Below are positions 29,137 to 37,461 of a DNA stretch of 64,000 nucleotides, piece by piece (position 1 is the first letter of the stretch; each line of letters begins with the position of its first letter). The notes under the pieces were generated by a model. That model was not told the origin of the DNA and did no database searches. It saw nothing but the letters and a program-made list of their open reading frames with translations. The DNA comes from Pseudomaricurvus alkylphenolicus (GTDB lineage Bacteria > Pseudomonadota > Gammaproteobacteria > Pseudomonadales > Cellvibrionaceae), in the NCBI RefSeq assembly GCF_011683955.1, contig NZ_JAAQPI010000002.1:696157-760156 (forward strand), in the 5' to 3' direction. A program made the translations under genes and the position numbers.

Positions 29137-30129
29137 TCAGCGTGGGGGCTTAAAAAAGTGTCGTATTTGAATTTGAAAACCATTGCGCAGGGCAATGTAC
29201 TGGCTTTGTCCTTCTTGCAAACCAGCCAACCCAGCCCATGTAGAAAAGTCGTCGGGCTCAAAACCCAGCCACATATCACCACAGGCTTCCCGCGCCCACT
29301 GTTGATCATGGCGACAGAGATCCGTGACCAGCAGGTGACCAGTGGGGCGCAACAGCTGGCTGATATCGTCGAAAATCTCCGCAGGTGAGGGTACATGGTG
29401 CAAGACCATATTGATCACTGCGCAGTCCACTTGGAGATGTCGCGAAACGGCGAGCTTGGAATCACCGTGCAGAAACTCCACGTTATTCAAAGCTTCCTGT
29501 CTGGCGAACGCGCGTGCTTTCTCAAGCATGGATTCTGAGTTATCCAGCGCCACAACCTGTTTGAAGCGAGGGGCCAGTTGAGACAGGAATTCGCCTTCAC
29601 CGGGGCCCACCTCGAGTGCAGTACCGTTTTTGGCTGTATCGAGGCTCGCCAGCATTTCGCCGACGGCGTCAGCATAGACGGGATAGCTGGCAATCAGATC
29701 CTGTTGAGCGCGAAATTTCGTCGCGTTGTCCGCAAAAAATGCCTGGGAGGCAGAGGCTCGTTCTTGCTGAATCTGCCCCAACCGCTGCTGCACCAAAAGG
29801 CTGAGCGAATGCCCATCCAGAGTCACAAACAGGCTGTTTAATAGCTCGTGGTGCGGTCCGGCACTGGGCAGCGCACGGCGATAAAAAATGGAGTTCCCCT
29901 CGCGTCGGCTGGCCACCAGGCCGGCATTGGCCAATACCTTGAGGTGATGACTCATCCCCGACTGCTTAATCTCGAAGATGCGGCTCAACTCCATTACCCC
30001 AAAGGAATCCCGCGCCAGCAGGCGCAAAATCTCCAGGCGCAGCGGATCACCCGCCGCCTTGAGTGTGGCGGCCAGGTCGCTGGTGGCGCTGGATTCGGGC
30101 GCCGAAAGGGTGGAAACGGACTGAGACAT
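29137..30129 (-). CDS. ArsR-family regulator fused to a SAM-dependent methyltransferase (SahR-like)
   Basis: The 330-residue protein has an N-terminal ArsR winged helix (LAATLKAAGDPLRLEILRLL, ELSRIFEIKQSGMSHHLKVL) and a C-terminal class I methyltransferase-like domain (TALEVGPGEGEFLSQL, VVALDNSESMLEKAR). It heads the metK-ahcY-metF operon. SahR repressors of the ArsR family sense S-adenosylhomocysteine and control this cycle in Proteobacteria; the position fits. The methyltransferase fold probably binds SAH/SAM as the sensor. No strong ribosome-binding site precedes the ATG. Confidence 0.88.
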   Translation of the reverse strand: MSQSVSTLSAPESSATSDLAATLKAAGDPLRLEILRLLARDSFGVMELSRIFEIKQSGMSHHLKVLANAGLVASRREGNSIFYRRALPSAGPHHELLNSLFVTLDGHSLSLLVQQRLGQIQQERASASQAFFADNATKFRAQQDLIASYPVYADAVGEMLASLDTAKNGTALEVGPGEGEFLSQLAPRFKQVVALDNSESMLEKARAFARQEALNNVEFLHGDSKLAVSRHLQVDCAVINMVLHHVPSPAEIFDDISQLLRPTGHLLVTDLCRHDQQWAREACGDMWLGFEPDDFSTWAGLAGLQEGQSQYIALRNGFQIQIRHFFKPPR

Positions 30130-30152
30130 GGCAAGCAGTCTAGCAGAGATTT

Positions 30153-30182
30153 AATCTATATCAAATTTTTTTGATATAGATT
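30153..30182 (-). promoter_or_regulatory. Perfect 30-bp palindrome, likely operator of the SAM-cycle operon
   Basis: AATCTATATCAAA and its exact reverse complement flank four T residues, 24 bp before the regulator start. An ATATCAA-type dyad is what an ArsR-family dimer such as SahR would bind. It could in principle form a hairpin ending the preceding DUF3080 transcript, but the stem is almost GC-free and no T-tract follows. Confidence 0.75.
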
Positions 30183-30186
30183 TTGG

Positions 30187-31287
30187 TCAGGAAGGTGCAG
30201 GATTCCCCGGGCTGAGACCGCAGTCACTGAGCAGGCTTTGCCACATCTGAGTATGGGCGGCAATGGCGGCATTGAACCTCGACCAGGTTGACGGGGGTTG
30301 TTCTCCCCAGGTGCCGTGCCAGTAGTGGTCGAAGGCCTCTCTCGCTCCGGGGAACAGGGCTCGAAGGCTTATCAACTCTTGCCGCAATTCCTTGCTGTGG
30401 CGGTGGACCTGAGCGATATAGGGCTGCACCTCACCGATGTAAAACTTCAGAAATACCTGCTGCAGGCTGCGAGCTTCCGGCGTGGGGGCGCCGGTCAGGC
30501 ATAGATGGCGGCGAGCCAGACGCTCGTCCACGGCCAGGGTCATCCTATTCAGGGTTTCTGACAGTTGCGCCTGAGCCTGCAACAAGCGACCTGCCTGCTT
30601 ATCGCTGCCAATAATGGCATAGTGTGCTTCGAACTCGCCCCCCTCGGGAGGCGTGGAGAGTGTCAGAGCTTTGCGCAATGCGGTCATTGCCTGAAGCAAT
30701 TGTGCCTGTCCCCGTGTCGCCTCGATCGGAGATAGGGCGGGAGTGGCGGTTGAAAACAACTGCTGGAACTCGCGGCTGCCAAAACTGGCATTCCATTGGG
30801 CTGCGGGAAGATCTTTCTGTTTTTCAGCCAAGGCCAGCTCCAACGCTCTGACCAACGCCTCGCTATCGTTTAAATCAGTGAGAAATCGCAGACACTCATG
30901 GGTCAGCAGAATAAAACGCCGGTGGTAAAGCAGCTGCTGGGAGTGGGCCATCACCTTGCCGAGGCTGGAATTGCGCTCTCCAATCAAACGCTGCAGATCA
31001 CAGCGGGAAAGTTGTAGAAACTCCAATAGATCGATCTGCAGCGGTGTTAACGGCTGTTCAAGTTGGCGTTGTGTCGGGTAACGAGACAATGCATCTTGAT
31101 CAGATGGACGCAGTAAATCTGCTTTCAGATCCAAAACAGAGCTCACTCGACCTTGGTAATTGTTGAGAAGTGAGTCGAGGGAATCCTTCCCCTGGCATCC
31201 ACCCAAAGCCAGAAACACCAGCAGCAAGGAGGCTGCCATTACCTGCCGCTCAAAGCGATTTTCACTCCGGATCCGATATCGCAACAC
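30187..31287 (-). CDS. DUF3080-family lipoprotein
   Basis: This 366-residue lipoprotein has the lipobox LALGGC after a hydrophobic stretch (LLLVFLALGG). The rest is helical, with many Leu, Gln and Arg residues and no known catalytic motif. The family is of unknown function and occurs in pseudomonads and relatives. Two starts are possible: GTG at 31287, which adds a basic 16-residue n-region, or ATG at 31239 with AGGT close before it. It is separated from the SAM-cycle operon by 57 bp containing the palindrome. Confidence 0.75.
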   Translation of the reverse strand: MLRYRIRSENRFERQVMAASLLLVFLALGGCQGKDSLDSLLNNYQGRVSSVLDLKADLLRPSDQDALSRYPTQRQLEQPLTPLQIDLLEFLQLSRCDLQRLIGERNSSLGKVMAHSQQLLYHRRFILLTHECLRFLTDLNDSEALVRALELALAEKQKDLPAAQWNASFGSREFQQLFSTATPALSPIEATRGQAQLLQAMTALRKALTLSTPPEGGEFEAHYAIIGSDKQAGRLLQAQAQLSETLNRMTLAVDERLARRHLCLTGAPTPEARSLQQVFLKFYIGEVQPYIAQVHRHSKELRQELISLRALFPGAREAFDHYWHGTWGEQPPSTWSRFNAAIAAHTQMWQSLLSDCGLSPGNPAPS

Positions 31288-31354
31288 TGCACCCTGTTGT
31301 TAGGAGTCCGTCCTGTCACGTCCTCCGGCTCCAATTTTAATTGGGTTCCGGGGC

Positions 31355-31408
31355 TTGACTCAAAGATTTAAGGTGCTACATTTGTAGCATGGTGCTAAAA
31401 ATGTAGCA
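31355..31408 (+). promoter_or_regulatory. Promoter with tandem BlaI-type operators
   Basis: TTGACT (31355-31360) and TACATT (31377-31382) make a -35/-10 pair spaced 16 bp. The -10 lies inside the dyad TGCTACA-TT-TGTAGCA (31374-31389). A second, imperfect copy (TGCTAAAAATGTAGCA) covers 31393-31408. The core TACA-N2-TGTA is the established BlaI/MecI recognition pattern, so the regulator encoded just downstream should repress itself here. Confidence 0.82.
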
Positions 31409-31511
31409 TCCTGGTTGTAAGTTCTACCTCGACACTGCAAGGCAGGTTTTACAACTGAAGTTGAATTCTCCGATTTGTCCGCAGTCAGACTGCGCAAGCA
31501 AGGGTATCGTC

Positions 31512-31913
31512 ATGACAGAAAAAAACACCAGCGGTTCCGAGATCAAGCTCAGCCGCCGCGAGCGGGAAATTGTGGACATTCTGTACGCCAAAGAGGAGGC
31601 CTCAGCCCAACAGGTGCAAGAGTCCATGAGCGATGCGCCGTCCTATTCGACGGTTCGGGCACTGTTGGCTCGCCTGCTGGATAAGGGCGCGGTGGATAAG
31701 CGTCAGGATGGCGCTCGTTATATCTATTTCCCTCGTCAGGACAAACGGGCGGTCAGCCAGAATGCGCTACAGCGTGTGGTGAAGACCTTTTTCGAAGGGT
31801 CGGCGGCCAAAGCGGTGAATGCCCTTTTGGGTGGGGGTGAGAAAAAACTCAGCAATGCCGAAATTGAAGAATTAGAGGCACTGATCGCCGAGGCGAAACG
31901 AAACAATCGTTAA
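31512..31913 (+). CDS. BlaI/MecI-family transcriptional repressor
   Basis: The 133-residue winged-helix protein carries KLSRREREIVDILY, the recognition helix region SYSTVRALLARLLDKGAV, and the wing DGARYIYFPRQDK. The C-terminal part forms the dimerisation helices with LSNAEIEELEALIAEAK. ATG at 31512 is preferred because AAGGG lies about eight bases upstream and homologues begin near here. It is followed after 31 bp by an M56 peptidase gene, the usual partner that inactivates BlaI by proteolysis. Confidence 0.9.
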   Translation: MTEKNTSGSEIKLSRREREIVDILYAKEEASAQQVQESMSDAPSYSTVRALLARLLDKGAVDKRQDGARYIYFPRQDKRAVSQNALQRVVKTFFEGSAAKAVNALLGGGEKKLSNAEIEELEALIAEAKRNNR

Positions 31914-31944
31914 CCGAAGGGATGGCGCTGCCGGAGGATTTGAA

Positions 31945-33453
31945 ATGACTCACCTGATCACCATTGGACTGCTAAAGCCCCTGTTGATATTGCTGTTGGG
32001 GTGGTTTCAGTTTCTGGGGCTAAAGAGCTTCTCCGCCACCACCCGACACCTCAACCTGCTGATGGTACTGGCTCTACTGCCCTTGTCGTTGCTGGTGGCA
32101 TGGTGGTTTCCTGCTCCCTTGACCATTGCGACAGCGCAGTTCCAGGTACCCGCGGAATGGCTTCAATCCAATCGTTGGACGCTGTTGGGAATCTACCTGT
32201 TTGCGTTGCTCTGGGGCGTCAATTACCTGTTGCTCGGTATATGGCAGCTGAGTCGGCGTCAGCCGGATATCACTTTGCCAGGCTATGATCAGCTGCAACA
32301 GGAAATCGATCATCTGAGCCGAATCAGTGGCATCGATCGGCCTGTCAGACTTATGTTGACCGAGGCAGAGCGCCCACCGGTTTCATGGGGGCTGTGGCGA
32401 CCGGTTATTGAGATGCCAGTGGAAGCGCTGCAGTGGGGGGCTGCAAGCCGGCAGCTGATTATTCTTCACGAGCTGGCGCACATCGGCCGAGGGGATTGGT
32501 TCACCATGCTATTGGGCAAGGTCATTTGCCTGTTGTTTTGGTTCTTGCCGCCAGTATGGTGGTTAAACCGTCTCCTTGCCGATATGGCAGAACGTGCCTG
32601 CGATGACTGGGTGCTGAATCATCGTGACCGCAACGAGGACTATGCGCAGCTCCTGTTGCAACTCGAACGGGGAGTGGGTGAAACCGATCTGCCGGTGACA
32701 CCACTGTTGCAAAACAGCAACTATGCCCGTATCAGAGCGCTGCTCGAACGCTACGCTGATCACGATATTCTGGTGCGTCAGGAATGGAAGAGTGCACTGG
32801 TAATGGCAGTGGCACTGTTGCTGCCGCTGAGCGCCGTGGGTCTGCGCGATCCGGGGCGTCAAACAACAGCAGAGCCGGTAAAGGCCATGCCGTTAGCGGA
32901 AATGGGACTGCAGGCCGCAAGGCCGTCTAGCTGGGATCACCTGATTCCAGAGCAGGACTACCGCCGACCCAGAACTCTTGTACAGGTACCGCCTCCGCAG
33001 GATCGACCGATGGAGCACTTGGCGGTGGTGGCGGCTCCGACCTTGAGCGTCCCGCCAAGTTTGATCGCGAGCGTCGACAACCCCAGTTTTGCCCAACCGG
33101 CTGTGCGGGTAAGAGGCTACCTGCCGGTAAAAATGGTGACGCCGGTCTACCCCCGCCGCGCCATAGAGCGACAATTGGAAGGGCGGGTAATGGTGCAATT
33201 TACCGTGGATGCTGAGGGCCACCCCCGCCATCCCCAAATTATCTACGCGCAACCCAAGGGGGTGTTCGAACGTACGGTATTGCGGGCGCTGGATGCATCG
33301 CGATTTGTTCCGCTGACAATTAATGGAGAGGCCGTGGACATGCACGGTGTCAGCGAAGAGTTTATTTTCCGCCTTACCGATGAATCTGCCGGAGGCAAAC
33401 CCCCACCTCGTTCTTCACCACCTGCGGTCACCGAGATCGCATTTACCTACTAG
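31945..33453 (+). CDS. BlaR1-like M56 membrane metallopeptidase with C-terminal TonB domain
   Basis: The 502-residue protein has about five membrane helices, with the zinc site HELAH at residues 175-179 in a cytoplasmic loop, as in BlaR1/MecR1. After the last helix comes a Pro-rich periplasmic stretch and then a TonB C-terminal domain (TPVYPRRAIERQLEGRVMVQ) in place of a penicillin-binding sensor. It should sense a periplasmic or outer-membrane signal and cleave the BlaI-type repressor. The signal is unknown; a beta-lactam is unlikely because no SxxK/SxN sensor is present. Confidence 0.88.
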   Translation: MTHLITIGLLKPLLILLLGWFQFLGLKSFSATTRHLNLLMVLALLPLSLLVAWWFPAPLTIATAQFQVPAEWLQSNRWTLLGIYLFALLWGVNYLLLGIWQLSRRQPDITLPGYDQLQQEIDHLSRISGIDRPVRLMLTEAERPPVSWGLWRPVIEMPVEALQWGAASRQLIILHELAHIGRGDWFTMLLGKVICLLFWFLPPVWWLNRLLADMAERACDDWVLNHRDRNEDYAQLLLQLERGVGETDLPVTPLLQNSNYARIRALLERYADHDILVRQEWKSALVMAVALLLPLSAVGLRDPGRQTTAEPVKAMPLAEMGLQAARPSSWDHLIPEQDYRRPRTLVQVPPPQDRPMEHLAVVAAPTLSVPPSLIASVDNPSFAQPAVRVRGYLPVKMVTPVYPRRAIERQLEGRVMVQFTVDAEGHPRHPQIIYAQPKGVFERTVLRALDASRFVPLTINGEAVDMHGVSEEFIFRLTDESAGGKPPPRSSPPAVTEIAFTY

Positions 33454-33513
33454 AGCAACGGCGGTAAACACCGCACGACTCTGACTTAACCAAACCTTGT
33501 AAGGAGGGTGTCT

Positions 33514-34131
33514 ATGGACATCGCAGCTACCGCTCGGCCTGAATTTACCTTTCTCAAAAGTCTGTTGGGGGCGACATGCGTTACCCTGGGGCTATTGTAT
33601 TTTATGCATTTTCTGGTGCATACAGAGGACATACCGCAGACCGTCGAACCGTCGGGGCCCATCGTTGATGTAGTGGCGGTACCGAAGGTGATAGAAACCC
33701 GCATCGAAGAAACAAAACCCGAACCACCGCAAGATCCGGCCATCGAGCCGACTATTGATCCACCGCCAATGGACACAGACTTAACCCTGGAACGCACAGA
33801 CATCAGCTCGACCATCCGATACACGCCCGAGACCGGCGCGCTTAGCGGTGTCACACTTGGTGGTGGGGGGCTTGTGCAGCAGGTGATGATTCCGCCCACC
33901 TATCCGCGCCGCGCCATTCAAAAGGAGGTGGAAGGATTTGTGGATGTGCGCTTTGAGGTCAACGGTGCCGGTGCGACCACTAATGTTCAGGTAGTTCACG
34001 CCAATCCGGAGGGTGTGTTTGAGAAATCAGCGGTGCGCGCGGTCAAGCGCTGGAAATACATACCGGATGAAAACAGGGTGGCGCCATGGCCCGTACTGAC
34101 CGAGCGTATTCGATTTACGCTCGATCAGTAG
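33514..34131 (+). CDS. TonB-family protein
   Basis: The 205-residue protein has one N-terminal helix (LLGATCVTLGLLYFMHFLV), a Pro/Glu-rich linker (TKPEPPQDPAIEPTIDPPP) and a C-terminal TonB domain with YPRRAIQKEVEGFVDVRFEV. This last domain closely resembles that of the upstream peptidase, so the two may share a partner. ATG at 33514 follows a perfect AAGGAGGG by five bases; GTG at 33508 overlaps it. It completes the three-gene module. Confidence 0.9.
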   Translation: MDIAATARPEFTFLKSLLGATCVTLGLLYFMHFLVHTEDIPQTVEPSGPIVDVVAVPKVIETRIEETKPEPPQDPAIEPTIDPPPMDTDLTLERTDISSTIRYTPETGALSGVTLGGGGLVQQVMIPPTYPRRAIQKEVEGFVDVRFEVNGAGATTNVQVVHANPEGVFEKSAVRAVKRWKYIPDENRVAPWPVLTERIRFTLDQ

Positions 34132-34158
34132 GGTTGAAATCTATCGCTTTGCGCGATA

Positions 34159-34578
34159 CTAACGGTGCTGCCGAATGGAATGCAGCACCACCCCTTCGAT
34201 GCGCAGCTCGGCGCTGTCGCCAAGGGACACTGGCGGCAGGTTCTCATCTCCGGACAGCAGCAGGCTGTTGCGCAAATCCAGTTCGCGACAAATCAGTTCA
34301 CCATCCAAAACCGCCACCACAATATCGCCATGTTGGGGCTTGAGGGCGCGATCAATGACCAGCAGATCGCCGTCCTGGATACCTTGATGCAGCAGCGCGT
34401 CACCCTTGGCGCGGGCATAAAAGGAGTTATCCGGCTGGCGCAGCAAATAATCGTTAAGGTCCAGGCCTGGTTCTTCTTCATCCAGCGGGCTACCAAAACC
34501 GGCGGTATCGCTGTGGAGGAACAGGGGTAACGCAATTTGGGAGCGAATCTCTACCGGAGCGAGTTCGGAAACATTCAT
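34159..34578 (-). CDS. UmuD-like S24 protein with both catalytic residues replaced
   Basis: This 139-residue protein aligns end to end with UmuD, and is the same length as the E. coli protein. The cleavage-site region reads TAGFGSPLDE with Ala26-Gly27. Where UmuD has GDSM the sequence is GDAL, so the nucleophilic Ser is Ala61; where UmuD has TVKKL it is ICREL, so the general-base Lys is Arg98. Self-cleavage is therefore not expected. Both codons (GCG, CGC) were read on the minus strand. ATG at 34578 is chosen because a LexA box lies just upstream; a longer frame to 34641 would run through that box. No umuC is adjacent. LexA itself is excluded because there is no DNA-binding domain. Confidence 0.88.
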   Translation of the reverse strand: MNVSELAPVEIRSQIALPLFLHSDTAGFGSPLDEEEPGLDLNDYLLRQPDNSFYARAKGDALLHQGIQDGDLLVIDRALKPQHGDIVVAVLDGELICRELDLRNSLLLSGDENLPPVSLGDSAELRIEGVVLHSIRQHR

Positions 34579-34596
34579 AGGGCTGCACTCAGATTG

Positions 34597-34616
34597 TACT
34601 GTGTTTTCATACAGTA
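34597..34616 (-). promoter_or_regulatory. LexA (SOS) box
   Basis: TACTGT-GTTTTCAT-ACAGTA matches the gammaproteobacterial LexA consensus CTGT-N8-ACAG, with perfect 6-bp arms. It lies 18 bp before the UmuD-like start, so the gene should be DNA-damage inducible. Confidence 0.93.
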
Positions 34617-34651
34617 TAAGAGGTTGCCTTACCGATTCCAACCCTTGAATG

Positions 34652-35665
34652 TCAGTCCGCCGGGACAGCGTAGAACAGGCAGTCGCTGGTGGCGATTTCG
34701 GGATTGCTGGTAGCCATAAAGATCTTCAATGGCATTGCAGGGTGAAGCCAGCCGCGATCAATACGGAAGAGTCTGCTGGCATGATCCTCCCCGTCGCGAT
34801 CGAGAGCCTGTATCAACCCAATGCCATCATTCCCTACCCATCCCAGTGAAGTGTCGATACCGGTGGTGCCGAAGTTACAGTGCTCGATACTTGGCCAGAG
34901 TGTAATGTCCGCATCTTCGCAGGGAGCTTCGTGATAGCGAACACTTACTCCAGGCTTGAGCTCAACCCGCTGGGGGTGCAAGAGAACCTCAGGCTCATGA
35001 GGGGGGGACTTAAAAATATCCTCGTGCACAGCCACCTGATGAATGCCCTGGTAAGCCACCTGCAGGGACTCCTCGTCCCGGGCCCCGCCACATTCAATGG
35101 TGATGGTGGGGCAGCCCGCATCAACTTCCATCAGACTGCCCAAGCGCACGTCGGGTACGATTACCCGGTTGCAAAACCAGCTGATCAGGGCGAGATGCCT
35201 GGGGCTGTAATCCATCGCAACAGCAAAAGATGGACCGCTGCCGGAGGTATTGTGGATGTCGATCAGGGCTTCGGGTTCCAGGTAGGCTATATCATCGGTA
35301 ATCTGGCGGGCCAGCCGACCGCAATCATCATCGTAAGGGGGGGCAAAGCACCGATTGAGGTCGCGGCTTCCGGGCAGCATCCGGTGACTGAACTCCGGAG
35401 GAGTCAGCGCTGTGGCCACAGAGGCCAGTAAGCAATAAAGGTCACAGGCCGGTGTGACATCCTCTTTGAGCCAGGCGAGCAGGGCTTCGGTGCCAGAGGG
35501 CTCGTTGCCATGCAATAGTGTGACGATGACACGCCGGCGTTTGGGGTTCCAGCCCGGTACGTAGATCCAGCAACTGTCCTGCAGCTGGTTCAGCCAGTCG
35601 TAAGCGGAGTGTGGCAAGTCCGTCTGGCGGGAGATAACGGGTAAACTGAGTGAAAGAGGGACCAT
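34652..35665 (-). CDS. M14 zinc deacylase, succinylglutamate desuccinylase/aspartoacylase family
   Basis: The 337-residue protein shows the M14/AstE zinc motif HGNEPSGTEA (His and Glu ligands) and the later ligand His in LIDIHNTSGSG. Such enzymes hydrolyse N-acyl amino acids or gamma-amide bonds. ATG at 35665 starts one base after the stop of the upstream GCS2-type ligase gene, so the two are translationally coupled. The ligase partner suggests that one enzyme forms and the other cleaves an amide; the substrate is unknown. Confidence 0.82.
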   Translation of the reverse strand: MVPLSLSLPVISRQTDLPHSAYDWLNQLQDSCWIYVPGWNPKRRRVIVTLLHGNEPSGTEALLAWLKEDVTPACDLYCLLASVATALTPPEFSHRMLPGSRDLNRCFAPPYDDDCGRLARQITDDIAYLEPEALIDIHNTSGSGPSFAVAMDYSPRHLALISWFCNRVIVPDVRLGSLMEVDAGCPTITIECGGARDEESLQVAYQGIHQVAVHEDIFKSPPHEPEVLLHPQRVELKPGVSVRYHEAPCEDADITLWPSIEHCNFGTTGIDTSLGWVGNDGIGLIQALDRDGEDHASRLFRIDRGWLHPAMPLKIFMATSNPEIATSDCLFYAVPAD

Positions 35666-35666
35666 G

Positions 35667-37172
35667 TCAGTAAGGCTGCCACAAATGCACCGGCTGTCCG
35701 CTGCGTTGTTGTTCACAGTAGCTCTCGAACATGGCCTTACAGGCAGCCGGCCTGGACAGCTTCTGCTCATAGTGGTCCAGGCAGTTGCGTTGCCAGCGCG
35801 CGGGAGAGCACTGCCGTTCAAAGCGTTGTTCAATGACACTCAAGTAGCGCTCGATGTCTTCCTCGACCACACCGGCGGTCTTTAATCCTTCGCGGCCAAA
35901 CGGCAAGGCTGACTCCACCACATCCAGCAGCGGGACTTCCGCCAACCGATGCAGATTCGGGTCCGGCCAGACCAGTACCGCATCCAGGCCACGTTGAGCG
36001 GCACGATAGAAATTGTACTCGGCGTAATAAAACGGAATAGAGGGCAGCCAGTCCCGGATGCGATCCCTTAACCCAAGTGCCAGGCCAACATAAAGCGCTG
36101 CCGCGGCCACCATATCCAGTGGGGTCGGGCCGGAGGGCAGGGCTCGCATCTCGATACGCAAATGGCCACCGTCGTTGTGATCATAAACCGCCCGGTTCCA
36201 GGGCCAGACGGAGCCCATATGCAGATTCAGCTCTGGCAGCTCGGGTGCGATAATCTCTTCAGGGTGCTCGTACAATTCATGGTAGCGCTGGTGAGGGTCG
36301 CGGTCGGAAAGCACCGTCATGATCGGGCGATGCAATGCCACGGTTTCCGCAAACAATTCCCAGGCGCCGTCTCTCACCCAGCCCTGCCCGAATGAGACCC
36401 GGGCGGGGTGCTGCCAGCGGCCGCTGCCACGATGACGATAATCCACAGATTGTTTAAACAAGGCGATGCGGGTTTCGTCCCAAAGGCGCCGCTGTAACAG
36501 TAACGGTGAATTGGCGCTCAGGGCCACCACCAGTGGAGACACCAGCTGCAAGGTATTAAAGGTATCGGCATAATGTTGGGGTTCCACCCGCAAATGCACC
36601 TGAAAGCTGGTATTGGCGCCCTCAAACACCACTTGTGAGGTACTTACCTGCAGGTCATCATCGCCGTGAATATCGACTTTAAAGTCGCCGCCGCGAAGCC
36701 GGTTTAAGGTGTTCGACAAAACCCGGTAACGCGTCAGGTCGGTCATGGCTTCTTCGGTGAGGTCGCGGTGTTCGAGGGTTGGCAGGATACCTATGGGAAC
36801 AATCTGTCCACCGCGTGCCTGAGCGGCATTGCCCATCAGAGTCAGACACTGGTCCATCTCACTGTGCAAGCGGCTAAAAGGGCTTCCGTGCAGCAACTGG
36901 GGAGCGAAGTTATATTCGATATTGTAGCGATTGAGCTCAAGCTGCAGCTGCGGATGTTGCAAATCATCCAGCAGCAGGCGATTTATGGACAGGGGCCGCC
37001 CTTTGTCGTCGGTAATGTAGCTTTCCAGCTCAGCGCCCAGACTGAGCTCTCCGCGTCCGAAATCGGGGTGTTGCAACAGCTTCTTCAGAACGCCCAGGCT
37101 CTGCTGCAGGCGCTCTTCGAACTGTTCAGCCTCTTGCTCGCTGAAGCTCTCACTGTGGATATCCTGACCCAT
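35667..37172 (-). CDS. Glutamate-cysteine ligase family 2-like (GCS2) carboxylate-amine ligase
   Basis: The 501-residue protein resembles the GCS2 family: LSLGAELESYITDDKGRPL holds the ATP/metal Glu residues, and ANTSFQVHLRVEP, HRGSGRWQHPARVSFG and LRIEMRALPSGPTPLDM are conserved blocks. The family forms amide bonds between a carboxylate and an amine using ATP; true glutathione synthesis is not certain. ATG at 37172 follows GGAGG by about eight bases and is preferred to TTG at 37178. It is the first gene of a two-gene unit with the M14 deacylase. Confidence 0.8.
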   Translation of the reverse strand: MGQDIHSESFSEQEAEQFEERLQQSLGVLKKLLQHPDFGRGELSLGAELESYITDDKGRPLSINRLLLDDLQHPQLQLELNRYNIEYNFAPQLLHGSPFSRLHSEMDQCLTLMGNAAQARGGQIVPIGILPTLEHRDLTEEAMTDLTRYRVLSNTLNRLRGGDFKVDIHGDDDLQVSTSQVVFEGANTSFQVHLRVEPQHYADTFNTLQLVSPLVVALSANSPLLLQRRLWDETRIALFKQSVDYRHRGSGRWQHPARVSFGQGWVRDGAWELFAETVALHRPIMTVLSDRDPHQRYHELYEHPEEIIAPELPELNLHMGSVWPWNRAVYDHNDGGHLRIEMRALPSGPTPLDMVAAAALYVGLALGLRDRIRDWLPSIPFYYAEYNFYRAAQRGLDAVLVWPDPNLHRLAEVPLLDVVESALPFGREGLKTAGVVEEDIERYLSVIEQRFERQCSPARWQRNCLDHYEQKLSRPAACKAMFESYCEQQRSGQPVHLWQPY

Positions 37173-37461
37173 CGGCAAACCTCCGGGTGTGGTGACAATT
37201 TATTAGAAAGTATTGTCGCACCGCAGGTATTAATCCAGATCAAGCCTTAATCAGGTAAATTGCTGGCTGCCGCAGGCCATTCGAATCAATACCAATCATT
37301 GAGTATCACGCCGATGCAGAGCAATTTCCGAACAAGTGACGCCGGCATGCTTCGGGACCATCGGGTCACGCTTGCCAGGGGATCTGACATGTTTCACACT
37401 CCCTAGCGGATTCAATTTCAACTAAGCACACGATCCAAAGCAGCAATAAGGAGATACAACA

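Noticed and set aside
27842-29170. 442-codon plus-strand frame opposite metK
   Set aside because: The minus strand carries an unmistakable MetK; the antisense frame reads as low-similarity His/Gly-rich sequence.
34579-34641. Longer start for the UmuD-like gene at 34641
   Set aside because: It would place the LexA box inside the coding region and exceed the family length by 21 residues.
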